From the NCBI GenBank assembly GCA_026692845.1, contig JAPLNM010000040.1, positions 1 through 64,000 of the forward strand: a DNA stretch of 64,000 bases. The letters are read 5' to 3'. Shown piece by piece: positions 18,379-27,579 of this stretch. The notes beneath the pieces are model-generated. The model was given only the letters and a program-made list of their open reading frames with translations. It had not been told where the DNA came from and did not search any database. Positions within the stretch are counted from its first letter, which is position 1, and each line of letters opens with the position of its first letter. The position numbers were made by a program, and so were the translations under genes. The stretch is from Planctomycetota bacterium. GTDB taxonomy: Bacteria; Planctomycetota; Planctomycetia; Pirellulales; Pirellulaceae.

Positions 18379-19718
18379 TTCCTTTGCAAGCCCCCCGTCA
18401 AAACCCAGTAGCGATTCGCGTCGAGGATGTCTCGAAGAGGTTTCGCCTCGGAACCATCGGCGAACATCAACGCTTGACCGAGGCGATTTCCTCGAGGCTC
18501 AAGGCGTTCTTGAAACCCAAATCCGCTGCAACGCACGCGATGTCCAAGGACTTCTGGGCGTTGAAACAGATCTCGTTTGAGATTCAACGCTCCGAGGTGG
18601 TTGGAATCATCGGACACAACGGTGCGGGCAAGAGCACATTGCTCAAGATTCTCTCGAGGATCGTCACCCCGACATCGGGTCGGGTGGGAGTCCAAGGTCG
18701 CATCGGAAGTCTGCTCGAAGTCGGAACGGGCTTCCATCCGGAACTGACAGGCCGTGAGAACATCTTCCTCAACGGTGCGATCCTGGGGATGAAACGAACC
18801 GAAATTCGCAATCGCTTCGATCAGATCGTCGAGTTCGCCGAAATCGGTCCTTTCTTGGATACCCCGGTCAAACGCTACTCAAGCGGAATGACCGTCCGCT
18901 TGGGATTCTCAGTCGCCGCGCACATGGAACCCGATGTCCTGATCATCGACGAAGTCCTCAGTGTCGGAGACCAAGCCTTTCAGAACCGTTGCATGGGAAA
19001 AGCTACCGAGCTTGGGAACCAAGGCCGAGCGATTCTGGTGGTTTCCCATAACCTTGCGGCAATCTCCAATATCTGCTCACGAGCAATGCTGCTCGAACAC
19101 GGCTCGGTCGTCCTGGATGCGGCCCCCAAAGAGACGATCGAGAAGTACCTGCAAGCGATGCGTTGCGATTCAGGAAGGATTCAATGGGAGTTAGACCAAG
19201 CCCCCTCAAGCGATCAGATCCGATTGCACTCGGTGGCGCTACGCAATGCCGGGAATCAATCCAGTGGCAATCAAGTCGATATCGACCAACCGATCGTGAT
19301 CGAACTGGACTACGAGGTGTTGGTCCAAGGAGCGATCAATACGGTTCAAATCCATCTCAAAGACGAGAATGGTGTCTTTGTCCTTTCGTCTGCCAATGCC
19401 CCATCGATGAACCTGCAAACCGATGCAACCTTTGGTCAACCTCTTGAGCTCGGTCGCTATCGAACCGAATGCATCATTCCTGCGAATTTCCTCAACGATA
19501 GCCGATACATCTTGAGCGTTTTCCTAGGTCCGCAAATCGGCAAACCAACCATCGAATGCGACTCGGTCCTGGCCTTCAGCGTGCTCGATACCGGCGCGAT
19601 GCGCAAGGAGTTCCTAGGCTCTTGGTACGGTCCTGTGATCCGCCCAAGGTTGGCTTGGTCGAGCCGACCTTGCAATGCTTCGAGGCATGAGCCCAATACC
19701 GTCAAATCGGGACATTGA
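18375..19718 (+). CDS. wzt: Polysaccharide export ATPase with carbohydrate-binding C-terminus (Wzt-like)
   Basis: 447 aa. ATG 18375 overlaps the wzm stop (ATGA); an in-frame ATG at 18357 lies deeper in wzm and is less likely. Walker A GHNGAGKSTLL, Q-loop and LTGRENIFLNG, signature YSSGMTVRLGFSVA, Walker B DVLIIDEVLSVGD and H-loop VVSHN are all typical of Wzt/TagH. After residue 250 follows a beta-sandwich Wzt_C domain (motif VVIELDYEVL-type strands, VLSSANAP), which in O9a Wzt reads the modified non-reducing end of the glycan. Glycan identity cannot be read from sequence. Confidence 0.92.
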   Translation: MIPLQAPRQNPVAIRVEDVSKRFRLGTIGEHQRLTEAISSRLKAFLKPKSAATHAMSKDFWALKQISFEIQRSEVVGIIGHNGAGKSTLLKILSRIVTPTSGRVGVQGRIGSLLEVGTGFHPELTGRENIFLNGAILGMKRTEIRNRFDQIVEFAEIGPFLDTPVKRYSSGMTVRLGFSVAAHMEPDVLIIDEVLSVGDQAFQNRCMGKATELGNQGRAILVVSHNLAAISNICSRAMLLEHGSVVLDAAPKETIEKYLQAMRCDSGRIQWELDQAPSSDQIRLHSVALRNAGNQSSGNQVDIDQPIVIELDYEVLVQGAINTVQIHLKDENGVFVLSSANAPSMNLQTDATFGQPLELGRYRTECIIPANFLNDSRYILSVFLGPQIGKPTIECDSVLAFSVLDTGAMRKEFLGSWYGPVIRPRLAWSSRPCNASRHEPNTVKSGH

Positions 19719-20059
19719 TGAAGTTGCATTTTCCTGGTAATCGGCAAATGATAGCGGAGCAGCGCAAGCTGCCCGGTGAGTCTAAAGGCCAATCAAAGCG
19801 GAACGGCGCAAGCCGTCCGGTGAGTCTAAATATCCAGTGGTTTCCTTAGTGTTCGAGCGTGGATCACGACACTTGACCCTTCACCGGAGGGCTTGCGCCC
19901 AACCGCTTTCAAAAAACCCTCGGCATGCGTTGAAATACATTCAAATCCAATCTTCCCTAAAATGATCCAAATGTCGATTTGCGGTGTTGGGCATGAGCCC
20001 TAAGCTCCCTATGCAAGTAACCTGTGCTAAGGCTTGCCACCCGGATTCTATTTCGAGAT
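19719..20059. repeat. Gene-free gap with dispersed GCAAGC-core repeats
   Basis: Two direct copies of a 33-bp element (19754-19786 and 19799-19831) share the core GCAAG(C)CGTCCGGTGAG and end in TCTAAA. A related inverted core sits at about 19880-19906 (CACCGGAGGGCTTGCGCC). The same element occurs again at 50511-50536. No gene is supported in the gap. Confidence 0.75.
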
Positions 20060-21247
20060 TCACTTTGCCGTCGTTATCCCGTTGTTCTTCGACGCGTTGT
20101 TCTTCGAAGTGCTCGTGTTGCTCGTGTTGGCAGCCGTGCGCGGCTCAAGCTTGGCCGATACGACTCGATCTTCGAGCCTGGAGGAATACTCCAGCAGACT
20201 GCCTGGCCCAGAAAACGAGACGACTTGGTGGTCCCAAGCTAGTTCTTTGGAGATCATTCGACCCGCATCGACGTCGAACTGGATAAGTCCATTACTCAAT
20301 TGCTGCATCACCTGAGCTTCCTCGGTCGGATCATTCACTGGCGAGAGCGGCTCGCTTCGAACCGATAGGGTGGCCACTCCGGCACTGACCTTATCGAGCT
20401 TGAAGAATTCGCGGAACTTGATCATTCGCGAGGTCCCATCCTTGCGTTCAATCCGCAGTTCGCGGGGAATTTCCCAAGTTGCTCCGACGGCAACGGGTTC
20501 GACGGGCAGCGGCAGGGTGATATCCCCCATTCCCATGTGAGGTGGGTCGTTGGAATCGCTCCGGGCGATGACCATCCCTCGGGCGTCGATGCGTATGGTT
20601 GAAACGACCTTGCCGATCGTATCGACGGCTCCTGCAAATTGCACGGGAACCTGCTCGCTTGGCTCCTTGGTGTTGTAGCGTATCTCTTCATTGCTTCCGA
20701 ATTGTTGCGAAAGATCCACCGCTTCGACAAGGTATTCGAAGGTGGTGGACTGCTCGTCGGATTCCAGGACATGCCAAGTCTTATCGGTGATCGTACGGCT
20801 CGAAGCATCCTGCAGAACGGAATTGATCCGGGTACTGTTTTTCGATAGGTGGGTCACTTCGTTGCGGAGCACCAAACCGGGCTCAAAGCGGTAGCGGAAA
20901 AGGTAAGTTTCCCCGCTTTGGCTCGCGGGTGTTTCCTTGAGGGTCTTGGGCTCGACTTTTCGAAGTTTGGTACCGGCGCGGGTTACCACGACGTCTGTAT
21001 CGGAATCTGCGTCGGCTTGCGGATTCGAGTCGGCACGAGAATCCGCATTGGGCTGTGCCTTCATTGCCGCATTCGGGTTTGTATTGGATTTTTGGTTTGC
21101 GTTAGGTCCGGCTGTTTGGGTGCTGCTGGCTGGAGGCCTGGTTTTCGTTGGGTTTTTAGCGCGGCCGACTTGGGCTTCGGCACTGCTGTATGCGAAACTC
21201 AGGGCTGTGAAAAACAGCGTGGGGATGGCAAACCGTCGCATCATCAA
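20060..21247 (-). CDS. Secreted hypothetical protein (DUF6263-like)
   Basis: 395 aa with a signal peptide (FAIPTLFFTALSFAYSSAEA). Residues 28-90 are low complexity, rich in Asn, Ala, Pro and Asp. Residues 110-365 look like a single beta-rich domain with the motifs YLFRYRFEPG, GKVVSTIRIDARG and LPLPVEPVAVGATWEIP. This layout resembles DUF6263-type planctomycete proteins, which have no known function. The C-terminus is Asn/Ser/Lys-rich. The gene is separated from uvrB by 83 bases on the same strand. Confidence 0.7.
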   Translation of the reverse strand: MMMRRFAIPTLFFTALSFAYSSAEAQVGRAKNPTKTRPPASSTQTAGPNANQKSNTNPNAAMKAQPNADSRADSNPQADADSDTDVVVTRAGTKLRKVEPKTLKETPASQSGETYLFRYRFEPGLVLRNEVTHLSKNSTRINSVLQDASSRTITDKTWHVLESDEQSTTFEYLVEAVDLSQQFGSNEEIRYNTKEPSEQVPVQFAGAVDTIGKVVSTIRIDARGMVIARSDSNDPPHMGMGDITLPLPVEPVAVGATWEIPRELRIERKDGTSRMIKFREFFKLDKVSAGVATLSVRSEPLSPVNDPTEEAQVMQQLSNGLIQFDVDAGRMISKELAWDHQVVSFSGPGSLLEYSSRLEDRVVSAKLEPRTAANTSNTSTSKNNASKNNGITTAK

Positions 21248-21330
21248 AGCCTCCGAATAGAACAGGAACTCGAGCGTTCAGAGCTGATAGCAAATTGGAC
21301 TATGGGAGGTCAAGTCCGAACGGGCTGGGC

Positions 21331-23517
21331 TCAGTCCCCGGAGCCATTTCCTGGTGGTTTTCGCTTGCCTTTGCGGTCCTCATCGTCCTTCGGAGAGCCT
21401 CGGTCTTTGGAGCGTCCCCCTCGGAAGGTATTGCCGCGTTGCCTGCGTTGCTTGGCATTCGGCCGCTTGGAGTTTTCCTCAGAGCTGGATCCTTGGGAAT
21501 CCTCGGAATTTTCGCCGGAGTTATCCGGATCGACGGGTTGGCCGATTCGATTTCGGTTGCGTTGGATTTTGTCTCGAATTGCGGCGGCTCGTTCGAATTC
21601 CATTTCCTCGGCTGCGCCCAACATCTCTTGTTCGAGTTCCTTGAGGTACTCTTCGGTGACGATCTTTGGCGGTGCGCTTATGATGATCATATCGCGCGCC
21701 TTCTTTCGGAACTTGGCATGCTCCTGGATGCTTGCCGAGACACTTTTGCGGACGGTGGTCGGGGTGATGTTATGGGCTTGGTTGTATTCTTCTTGTTTTT
21801 TGCGTCTGCGGTTGGTTTCCTCGATGGCGATCTGCATGGCTTGGGTGACTCGGTCGGCGTAGAGGATCACTTTGGAGTTTACATTCCGAGCAGCGCGGCC
21901 GATGGTTTGAATCAGCGAAGTTTCGCTGCGCAGAAAACCTTCTTTGTCGGCATCGAGGATCGCAACGAGGGAAACTTCGGGCAGATCGAGACCTTCTCGG
22001 AGAAGATTCACACCGACGATCACATCGCAAAGGCCTTGGCGAAGGTCTTTTAGCAGATCGACGCGTTCGAAGGCATCGAGTTCGCTATGGAGCCAGCGGC
22101 ACTTGACGTCATGATCGCAGAAGTAGTTGGACAAGTCCTCTGCGAGCCGTTTGGTCAGGGCGGTGATCAGGACCCGATCGCCCATCGCGACGCGCTGTTG
22201 GATTTGTCCGAGCAGGTGGTTGATTTGGCCTTGGGCAGGAACGATCTCGATGATCGGATCGAGAAGACCTGTCGGTCGGATCACTTGTTCGACGACTTCA
22301 CCGCCGGTTTTTTCGAGTTCGTAATCGCCGGGCGTGGCCGATACAAAGACGACTTGGTTGATTTTCCTTTCCCATTCGTCGAATTTCAAAGGTCGGTTGT
22401 CCAGTGCGCACGGTAGACGAAACCCGTGCTCGACAAGGTTTAATTTTCGGTTGTGGTCACCGAAGTACATCGCTCGGACTTGGGGGATCGTCACGTGGGA
22501 TTCATCGACGATGACAAAGTAATCTTTTGGGAAAAAATCGTGGAGGGTATCCGGGGCCGAGCCGGGTGGCTTGCCCGAGAGGGGTCTGGAGTAGTTTTCG
22601 ATGCCTGGGCAATGGCCAGCGATCGAGAGCATTTCCAGGTCGTACTTGGTGCGTGAACTCAGGCGTTGCGCTTCGAGGATCTTCCCTTCTTTTTCGAACT
22701 TGGCCAATTGCATCTCTAGTTCTTTTTTGATCACACGGATGGCTTCATAGATCCGTTGATCGTCGGTTACGAAATGCTTTGCCGGGTAGATCATGAAGGA
22801 TTGCTCTCGCGAGAGCGCTTCACCGGTCTGTGGATGGATGATCGTTAGCTTCTCGACTTCATTGCCCCAGAATTCCAATCGCAGCGCGAAGTCTTCGTAG
22901 GGAGGCCAGATCTCGATGGTATCGCCACGGATGCGGAATTTGCCCCGTTCGATAGTCGACTCGGTCCGGAAGTACTGGATATTAATGAGCTTCAGCAGGA
23001 GTTCTTCTCGAATCAATAATTCGCCGAGATGGATTGGAATGACCATCTTGCTGTACATCTCCGGGGAGCCCAATCCGAATATGCACGAGACGCTCGCGAC
23101 GATGATGCAATCGCGGCGGGTGATCAGGGCACTGGTTGCAGCCAGGCGCAAGCGTTCTATCTCCTCGTTGATCGAGGAGTCTTTTTCGATGTAAAGATCC
23201 TTTTGGGGAATGTAAGCTTCGGGCTGGAAGTAGTCGTAGTAACTGATGAAGTAGTGAACGGCGTTTCGGGGAAAGAACTCTCGGAATTCGGCGTACAATT
23301 GGGCCGCGAGCGTCTTGTTGTGGCTCAGGATCAATGTGGGCCGTTGGACTTGCTCGATGACATTGGCCATCGTGAAGGTTTTTCCAGAGCCCGTGACCCC
23401 CATGAGCACCTGCTGGGGAGTTCCGCGACGGAGCCCTCGGACCAGCGACTCGATGGCTTGGGGCTGATCCCCAGCGGGTTTGTAATTGCTCTCAAGTTCG
23501 AACGGTTTGTTGATCAT
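21331..23517 (-). CDS. uvrB: Excinuclease ABC subunit B
   Basis: 728 aa. UvrB loads onto damaged DNA with UvrA and recruits UvrC for nucleotide excision repair. Visible: Walker A GVTGSGKTFT near residue 40, the beta-hairpin YYDYFQPEAY, helicase motifs VDESHVTIPQ, LITALTKRLAEDL and QTIGRAARN, and the C-terminal UVR domain around EEMEFERAAAIRDKI that binds UvrC. The start MINKPFELES is standard and its ATG overlaps the stop of the ComEA-like gene. A charged, Gly/Arg/Ser-rich tail of about 60 residues follows the UVR motif. Confidence 0.98.
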   Translation of the reverse strand: MINKPFELESNYKPAGDQPQAIESLVRGLRRGTPQQVLMGVTGSGKTFTMANVIEQVQRPTLILSHNKTLAAQLYAEFREFFPRNAVHYFISYYDYFQPEAYIPQKDLYIEKDSSINEEIERLRLAATSALITRRDCIIVASVSCIFGLGSPEMYSKMVIPIHLGELLIREELLLKLINIQYFRTESTIERGKFRIRGDTIEIWPPYEDFALRLEFWGNEVEKLTIIHPQTGEALSREQSFMIYPAKHFVTDDQRIYEAIRVIKKELEMQLAKFEKEGKILEAQRLSSRTKYDLEMLSIAGHCPGIENYSRPLSGKPPGSAPDTLHDFFPKDYFVIVDESHVTIPQVRAMYFGDHNRKLNLVEHGFRLPCALDNRPLKFDEWERKINQVVFVSATPGDYELEKTGGEVVEQVIRPTGLLDPIIEIVPAQGQINHLLGQIQQRVAMGDRVLITALTKRLAEDLSNYFCDHDVKCRWLHSELDAFERVDLLKDLRQGLCDVIVGVNLLREGLDLPEVSLVAILDADKEGFLRSETSLIQTIGRAARNVNSKVILYADRVTQAMQIAIEETNRRRKKQEEYNQAHNITPTTVRKSVSASIQEHAKFRKKARDMIIISAPPKIVTEEYLKELEQEMLGAAEEMEFERAAAIRDKIQRNRNRIGQPVDPDNSGENSEDSQGSSSEENSKRPNAKQRRQRGNTFRGGRSKDRGSPKDDEDRKGKRKPPGNGSGD

Positions 23518-23933
23518 TCGCTAATTGGGTAAGTTGACGCTGCGGGATGGATTCGTAGGTACCTTGATAGAGCGCGGATCCTTTGCTCTTTGAACCCGGG
23601 AATCTCGGCCAAATCGTCGAGATGATCGAAGCCTCCGCGCTGCGTCCGGCGCGTCAAGATCGCGTCGATGAGTTTCGGGCCCAAGCCGGGTACCAATTGC
23701 AACTCTTGGCTGGTCGCTTCATTCAAGTCGACCGTCCAGGGTTGCAATAGCTGAAGTTGAGGTCCGGTGGTCGCAAGTTCGCCCCGAGACTCTACGACAG
23801 AGCCGATTGCCACGGCTAGCAACGAAGCCACAGCTAGCATGCCCAGCGCGCGATTGCGAACGCTGATCGCCAGTGAAACATTGGTTTCCCAATCCGAGCC
23901 TAGAGCCAGACGACCATCCTTGGAATCATTCAA
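23514..23933 (-). CDS. ComEA-like helix-hairpin-helix protein
   Basis: 139 aa: one membrane segment (LGMLAVASLLAVAIGSVV, about residues 30-47), then a tandem helix-hairpin-helix domain (VDLNEATSQELQLVPGLG, AILTRRTQRGGF, LAEIPGFKEQRI). This is the ComEA layout, a membrane-anchored periplasmic DNA-binding protein of DNA uptake. Whether it serves competence here is unknown; no comEC or other competence gene is nearby. Its stop overlaps the uvrB start. Confidence 0.85.
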   Translation of the reverse strand: MNDSKDGRLALGSDWETNVSLAISVRNRALGMLAVASLLAVAIGSVVESRGELATTGPQLQLLQPWTVDLNEATSQELQLVPGLGPKLIDAILTRRTQRGGFDHLDDLAEIPGFKEQRIRALSRYLRIHPAASTYPISE

Positions 23934-23970
23934 TCCGTTGGTTCCTTGAACTCAGATTTCCATTCGTGGG

Positions 23971-24978
23971 TTACACCGACCGAAGTTGCGAAAGGACTTC
24001 GTGAACGATGCGGTTGATGACCGAGTCGCTTGCATCCGACGAGATTTCTCGCGTTGGATTCGATCGCGATTGCATAAAATCGAACCCGGCAAGCATCTCT
24101 TGAAGTTTCCGTTGGGCGGCATCGGCCGCGGTGGCTTGCTGCGGAGACATAGGTTGGCGGGATTGGCCAAGATCCCAGCCCCGGATCCTCGCACCGCGAC
24201 GGAATCCTTCTGGGAATTCCGAAGTCGAGAGCATCGCATCGAACAGAGGCAAGAGCCGGTACTGCAATTGCATCGCCCGATCCCATTGCCCCGCTTTGCA
24301 GGATTCATAAATAGCTCGCGTCAGTTCCGGAACCACTCCGCTTGTGGCATTGGTCCCACCATCGGCTCCGATCATGAGCATCGGGACCAAGCTGGCGTCC
24401 CATCCGGTCATGAAAAAGAAGTCTTTTCTCAAGGGACGCACCTCAGCAATCATGCGCATCATGTGCGGAATATCCCCCGAACTGTCTTTGATCCCGACCA
24501 CTCTCGGGCATTCTTGCGCCAATCGCTTGACGGTTGCCACGTCGATCGGCGAAGCGAACAGAGGGATGTTGTAGAGGGTTACATCGACCGAGACATGGTC
24601 GGCGATCTCTTTGAAGTATGCAAACACCCCATCGGGTGCGAGCCGGTAATAAAAAGGTGCGACGATCGCGACGGCTCGGCAACCGAGGCTGCCATACAGA
24701 TCGCACGCGCGGATCGTCTCGGCGACGTTCGCCTCGGCCGCACCAGCCAAAATCGGAACTCGACCCCGGGTCTGGTCGACGACGACTTCTATGACCCTGC
24801 GACGCTCCTCAGGGGTGAACCGGACGAACTCGCCGGTGCTGCCGTTGGGGTACAACCCATGCACTCCCTTTTCGATCAGCCAATCGACGTAGCTACGAAG
24901 CTTTTCCTCGTCGAGTCGCCCTTGCGAATCCAGAGGTGTGATGTTTGGGGTGAAAATACCGGATAGTGGCTGATTCAT
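23971..24978 (-). CDS. Dihydrodipicolinate synthase / N-acetylneuraminate lyase family aldolase
   Basis: 335 aa TIM-barrel class I aldolase. The Schiff-base Lys is in [10 protein letters not shown], the catalytic Tyr in VTLYNIPLF, and the pyruvate-binding GSTGEF motif is near residue 46. Residues 1-300 match DapA/NanA length; the last 35 residues are extra. Such paralogues act in lysine synthesis or in the breakdown of sialic acids, hydroxyproline or sugar acids; nothing in the neighbourhood decides between them. Confidence 0.85.
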   Translation of the reverse strand: MNQPLSGIFTPNITPLDSQGRLDEEKLRSYVDWLIEKGVHGLYPNGSTGEFVRFTPEERRRVIEVVVDQTRGRVPILAGAAEANVAETIRACDLYGSLGCRAVAIVAPFYYRLAPDGVFAYFKEIADHVSVDVTLYNIPLFASPIDVATVKRLAQECPRVVGIKDSSGDIPHMMRMIAEVRPLRKDFFFMTGWDASLVPMLMIGADGGTNATSGVVPELTRAIYESCKAGQWDRAMQLQYRLLPLFDAMLSTSEFPEGFRRGARIRGWDLGQSRQPMSPQQATAADAAQRKLQEMLAGFDFMQSRSNPTREISSDASDSVINRIVHEVLSQLRSV

Positions 24979-25276
24979 GGTTGGTAAGATATCACAATTA
25001 AGTAGGTTTTTCCATGCTTGGGCGCGATAGTCTAGGTTTCGCCAAGCGACCGAGCCTTGGAATGCTTGCAGATAGAGCCTGCGGATGGGGTAAAAAGATT
25101 CCGCAAGCTAGCAAAACAGGTACAATCGGTACATTCGGAATTTCCTTGGGATGAATGCCGATTCGATGGGACTTGAACTCGCTGGGACTTGAATTGGGAA
25201 GACCGTAATGTGGGAGGCCGCAATGTGGGAGACCGGGCAGGTGTGGATGATCGGACAAACCGGAGGGGCTAGACAG
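24979..25276. promoter_or_regulatory. 298-bp divergent gap
   Basis: This gap separates the divergent aldolase and ExbB-like genes and must hold both promoters, but no clear element stands out. Short direct repeats (GGGACTTGAA twice near 25168-25194, GTGGGAG near 25209-25230) lie just upstream of the ExbB-like gene. Confidence 0.3.
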
Positions 25277-26032
25277 ATGGGGATCGATTTTTTCGATCTT
25301 CTGATTCGTGGCGGAATCTTCATGATCCCCATTGGCTTGACGAGCTTGCTGGTCGTGACGTTTGCCTTCGATCGTTGGATCGGACTTCGCCGGGGCAAAC
25401 TGATGCCCTCGCGGACCTTAAAGTCCCTCCGAGGCGGGCTCAAACTTGACGCTTTGGATCCGGTCGCTTTGTACGGGCAGTGCCGGGGCGATTCGGCCTT
25501 GGGACAGGTTGTCCAAGCCGCCTTGTTACGTGCGGGTCGGCCCTACGGAGAGATCCAGGCGGCCGTCGGCGAGACGGTCCAGCGGCAAGTCGATCGGGCT
25601 TATGCAAACGTCCGTTGGTTGAACTTGGGGGCTGGTATCGCGCCGCTTCTAGGGCTTCTCGGTACGGTTTGGGGGCTGATCCGGGCTTTCCACGATACGA
25701 CGAAACTCACTGCCGGCCAGAACCGTGCTGATTTTTTGGCCGTTGGGATTTACGAGGCCCTGGTCACCACGCTTGCGGGCTTGATGGTGGCCATCCCTGC
25801 AGCGGTTGCCTCCCATTATTTCGAAGGGCGAATCGGGCGAATTTTTCGGGATATCGAGGAGCAAGTCGGCGAATTGGTCCGCCGGCTCGGGGGGCTTGAG
25901 GGAAAAATTCGGACCGAGCTGGTAGGTCAGGAATTGAAGACTCGGCCTATATCCAACTCGGTTTCGCCCGCTGCTGCCGGAAGTGTAACGAGAATTCCTC
26001 CCCCAATCCCTGCCGACGGCTCGGATCGGTGA
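25277..26032 (+). CDS. MotA/TolQ/ExbB proton channel family protein
   Basis: 251 aa from ATG 25277, with GGAGG about 11 bases upstream; earlier in-frame ATGs at 25208 and 25223 lie in short repeats. Three membrane segments: about residues 10-32, 118-140 and 165-187. The family motif LNLGAGIAPLLGLLGTVWGLI followed by YEALVTTLAGLMVAIPAAV is typical ExbB/TolQ, split here: the first part before Leu-Gly-Thr-Val is the TolQ core. It would form a proton-driven complex with an ExbD/TolR partner, but none follows, so the partner must be elsewhere. Confidence 0.85.
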   Translation: MGIDFFDLLIRGGIFMIPIGLTSLLVVTFAFDRWIGLRRGKLMPSRTLKSLRGGLKLDALDPVALYGQCRGDSALGQVVQAALLRAGRPYGEIQAAVGETVQRQVDRAYANVRWLNLGAGIAPLLGLLGTVWGLIRAFHDTTKLTAGQNRADFLAVGIYEALVTTLAGLMVAIPAAVASHYFEGRIGRIFRDIEEQVGELVRRLGGLEGKIRTELVGQELKTRPISNSVSPAAAGSVTRIPPPIPADGSDR

Positions 26033-26440
26033 TACACCCCTGATCTGGCCTTACGCGTCCACAGGATCCCATCGTGCTCGTGCTCAGTCCGCCGTGGCAG
26101 ACGGTACTCGTGCTCGTAATCGAACTCTTCGCGCGCATGGCATCAACGCGACTTGCGTTACGGCCCACAAACCGCCGTTCCCCAACTCGCGGATCATGAC
26201 CCTTATCTCCATTAGCCTATCCATTACCCAATTCCCGCCCGAGCAGCGCGTTGACCTGGATAGAATGATACAGTCGCATGATCGATCGAGTACGAGCACG
26301 AGCACCGCTTCGCTGAGCACGAGCACGAAAAACAGCCAGAACAAAACCATGCACCGAAGTGGCCGGTCGGCCGCGATCCATTTTAGAAACCACTTTGGCG
26401 GCCACTGGCTGATGGTTGCCGATCGGATCGAAGCCAAACG
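26033..26440. repeat. Gene-free gap with inverted ACGAGCACGAG repeats
   Basis: A GTGCTC-type motif around 26068-26085 and 26106-26121 is matched by its complement around 26286-26330 (GAGTACGAGCACGAGCACC and GAGCACGAGCACG), so the two ends of the gap could pair over about 230 bases. Such hexamer-like GAG(T/C)AC strings are common between planctomycete genes. The two open frames in the gap show no domain and have no ribosome site. Confidence 0.6.
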
Positions 26441-26743
26441 TTATATCGAAAGCATGACTTGAGAATAGGCCCAATAGCAAATAGCCACGCAAAGCCCGAT
26501 GAGCATCAGCGTATAGAGGAGATTGAGGAGCGACCAAGCCACCTTCTCGGTCGCGTTAAACGCAGGGCTCAACCAAAGCAAAGGGAGCCCCAAAGCACCG
26601 GTGACAAAAAAGAGCATCAACAAAATCACCTTGCGGTTCGATACAAGTTGCTCCCATTCGCTCCGAGGGCGACTGGTGCGTTGCACGTTGGTCTTCGCGG
26701 ACGCTTCGTCCGGGCTAGTTTCCTGGATATCTTCCTTCGGCAA
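26441..26743 (-). CDS. Small two-helix membrane protein
   Basis: 100 aa: a polar, charged first third, then two membrane helices (VILLMLFFVTGALGLPLLWL and LLYTLMLIGLCVAICYWAY). It starts inside the 3' end of the metallo-hydrolase gene (29-base overlap), which supports it as a real downstream operon member. No family recognised. Confidence 0.65.
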   Translation of the reverse strand: MPKEDIQETSPDEASAKTNVQRTSRPRSEWEQLVSNRKVILLMLFFVTGALGLPLLWLSPAFNATEKVAWSLLNLLYTLMLIGLCVAICYWAYSQVMLSI

Positions 26744-27500
26744 TCTCTTGCTCCCACTGTTTCATCAAAGGCCAATCGATGGCGCAGGTACCGAAATCAG
26801 AAAGATGCAAATAGCCATTGAGCCTCTTGAGCACTCGGTCGATCATTGCTGGGTCTTTGCGAAAGTAAGGTCCATGGCTCGGGAGCAACCACTCGACCGA
26901 TGAGTCGCGAATTCTTTCCAACGATTTGATGAACGAAGGAATATCGCTGCCGTGATGCGCATCGATCGCTCCGACTCCTTCGTCGCGGTAGATGTTGTCG
27001 CCACTGAACAAGAGGTTACCGAATTGGAATGCCAACTGGCTATCGGCATGCCCTGGGGTCGACCAGACGGTCATTTCTAAACCGCCGATGCTGATGCAGT
27101 CGCCATCGTTGACCCGGTGCTCGACGGTCACCTTGGGCATCGGTTCGGAGATACCCTGGGCATGGATCTCTGCGAAGGTTTGCAAGCGGTCGCCGCTTTC
27201 CAAAAGATCTGCCGCCTTGGGATGCGCAGTCACGGTGGTCTTGAGCATCTGCTTGGCCTTGGCGAGCCCTTGGCAATGATCTACATCGGCATGGGTTGCC
27301 AGAAGTGTTTTGCATTTAGAAAGGGGGAAATCTAAATCACGGATCAGATCGACGATCTCGTCGACATGCTCTTCGTATCCGATGTCGATCAGCAGCCATT
27401 CGTCTTTGTCGTAGATCAGATAGAGATTGCAGCCGATCAAGTGGCCGGCTTGGACATTCAATTCGATAACGTTTGGAAATATCGGTTTGCGGGTGATCAT
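26715..27500 (-). CDS. Metallo-beta-lactamase-fold hydrolase
   Basis: 261 aa. The metal site reads HADVDH instead of the usual HxHxDH, so the second ligand His is Asp. Other ligand motifs are present: STPGHADSQ, LLFSGDNIY and LPSHGPYF. The family includes glyoxalase II and lactonases; the substrate is unknown. The gene overlaps the small membrane protein gene downstream. Confidence 0.85.
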   Translation of the reverse strand: MITRKPIFPNVIELNVQAGHLIGCNLYLIYDKDEWLLIDIGYEEHVDEIVDLIRDLDFPLSKCKTLLATHADVDHCQGLAKAKQMLKTTVTAHPKAADLLESGDRLQTFAEIHAQGISEPMPKVTVEHRVNDGDCISIGGLEMTVWSTPGHADSQLAFQFGNLLFSGDNIYRDEGVGAIDAHHGSDIPSFIKSLERIRDSSVEWLLPSHGPYFRKDPAMIDRVLKRLNGYLHLSDFGTCAIDWPLMKQWEQEIAEGRYPGN

Positions 27501-27579
27501 ATTGGATTGGCATGGGAGAAAGTGTTGACGAGCTTAGGGTACCAAACCTTGGAAAACCGCTCAAGAATACAAAGGGCTC

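Noticed and set aside
26094-26462. 122-codon plus-strand frame
   Set aside because: It crosses repeat strings and shows no protein-like pattern; I looked for a four-helix-bundle (S23-like) gene and found none.
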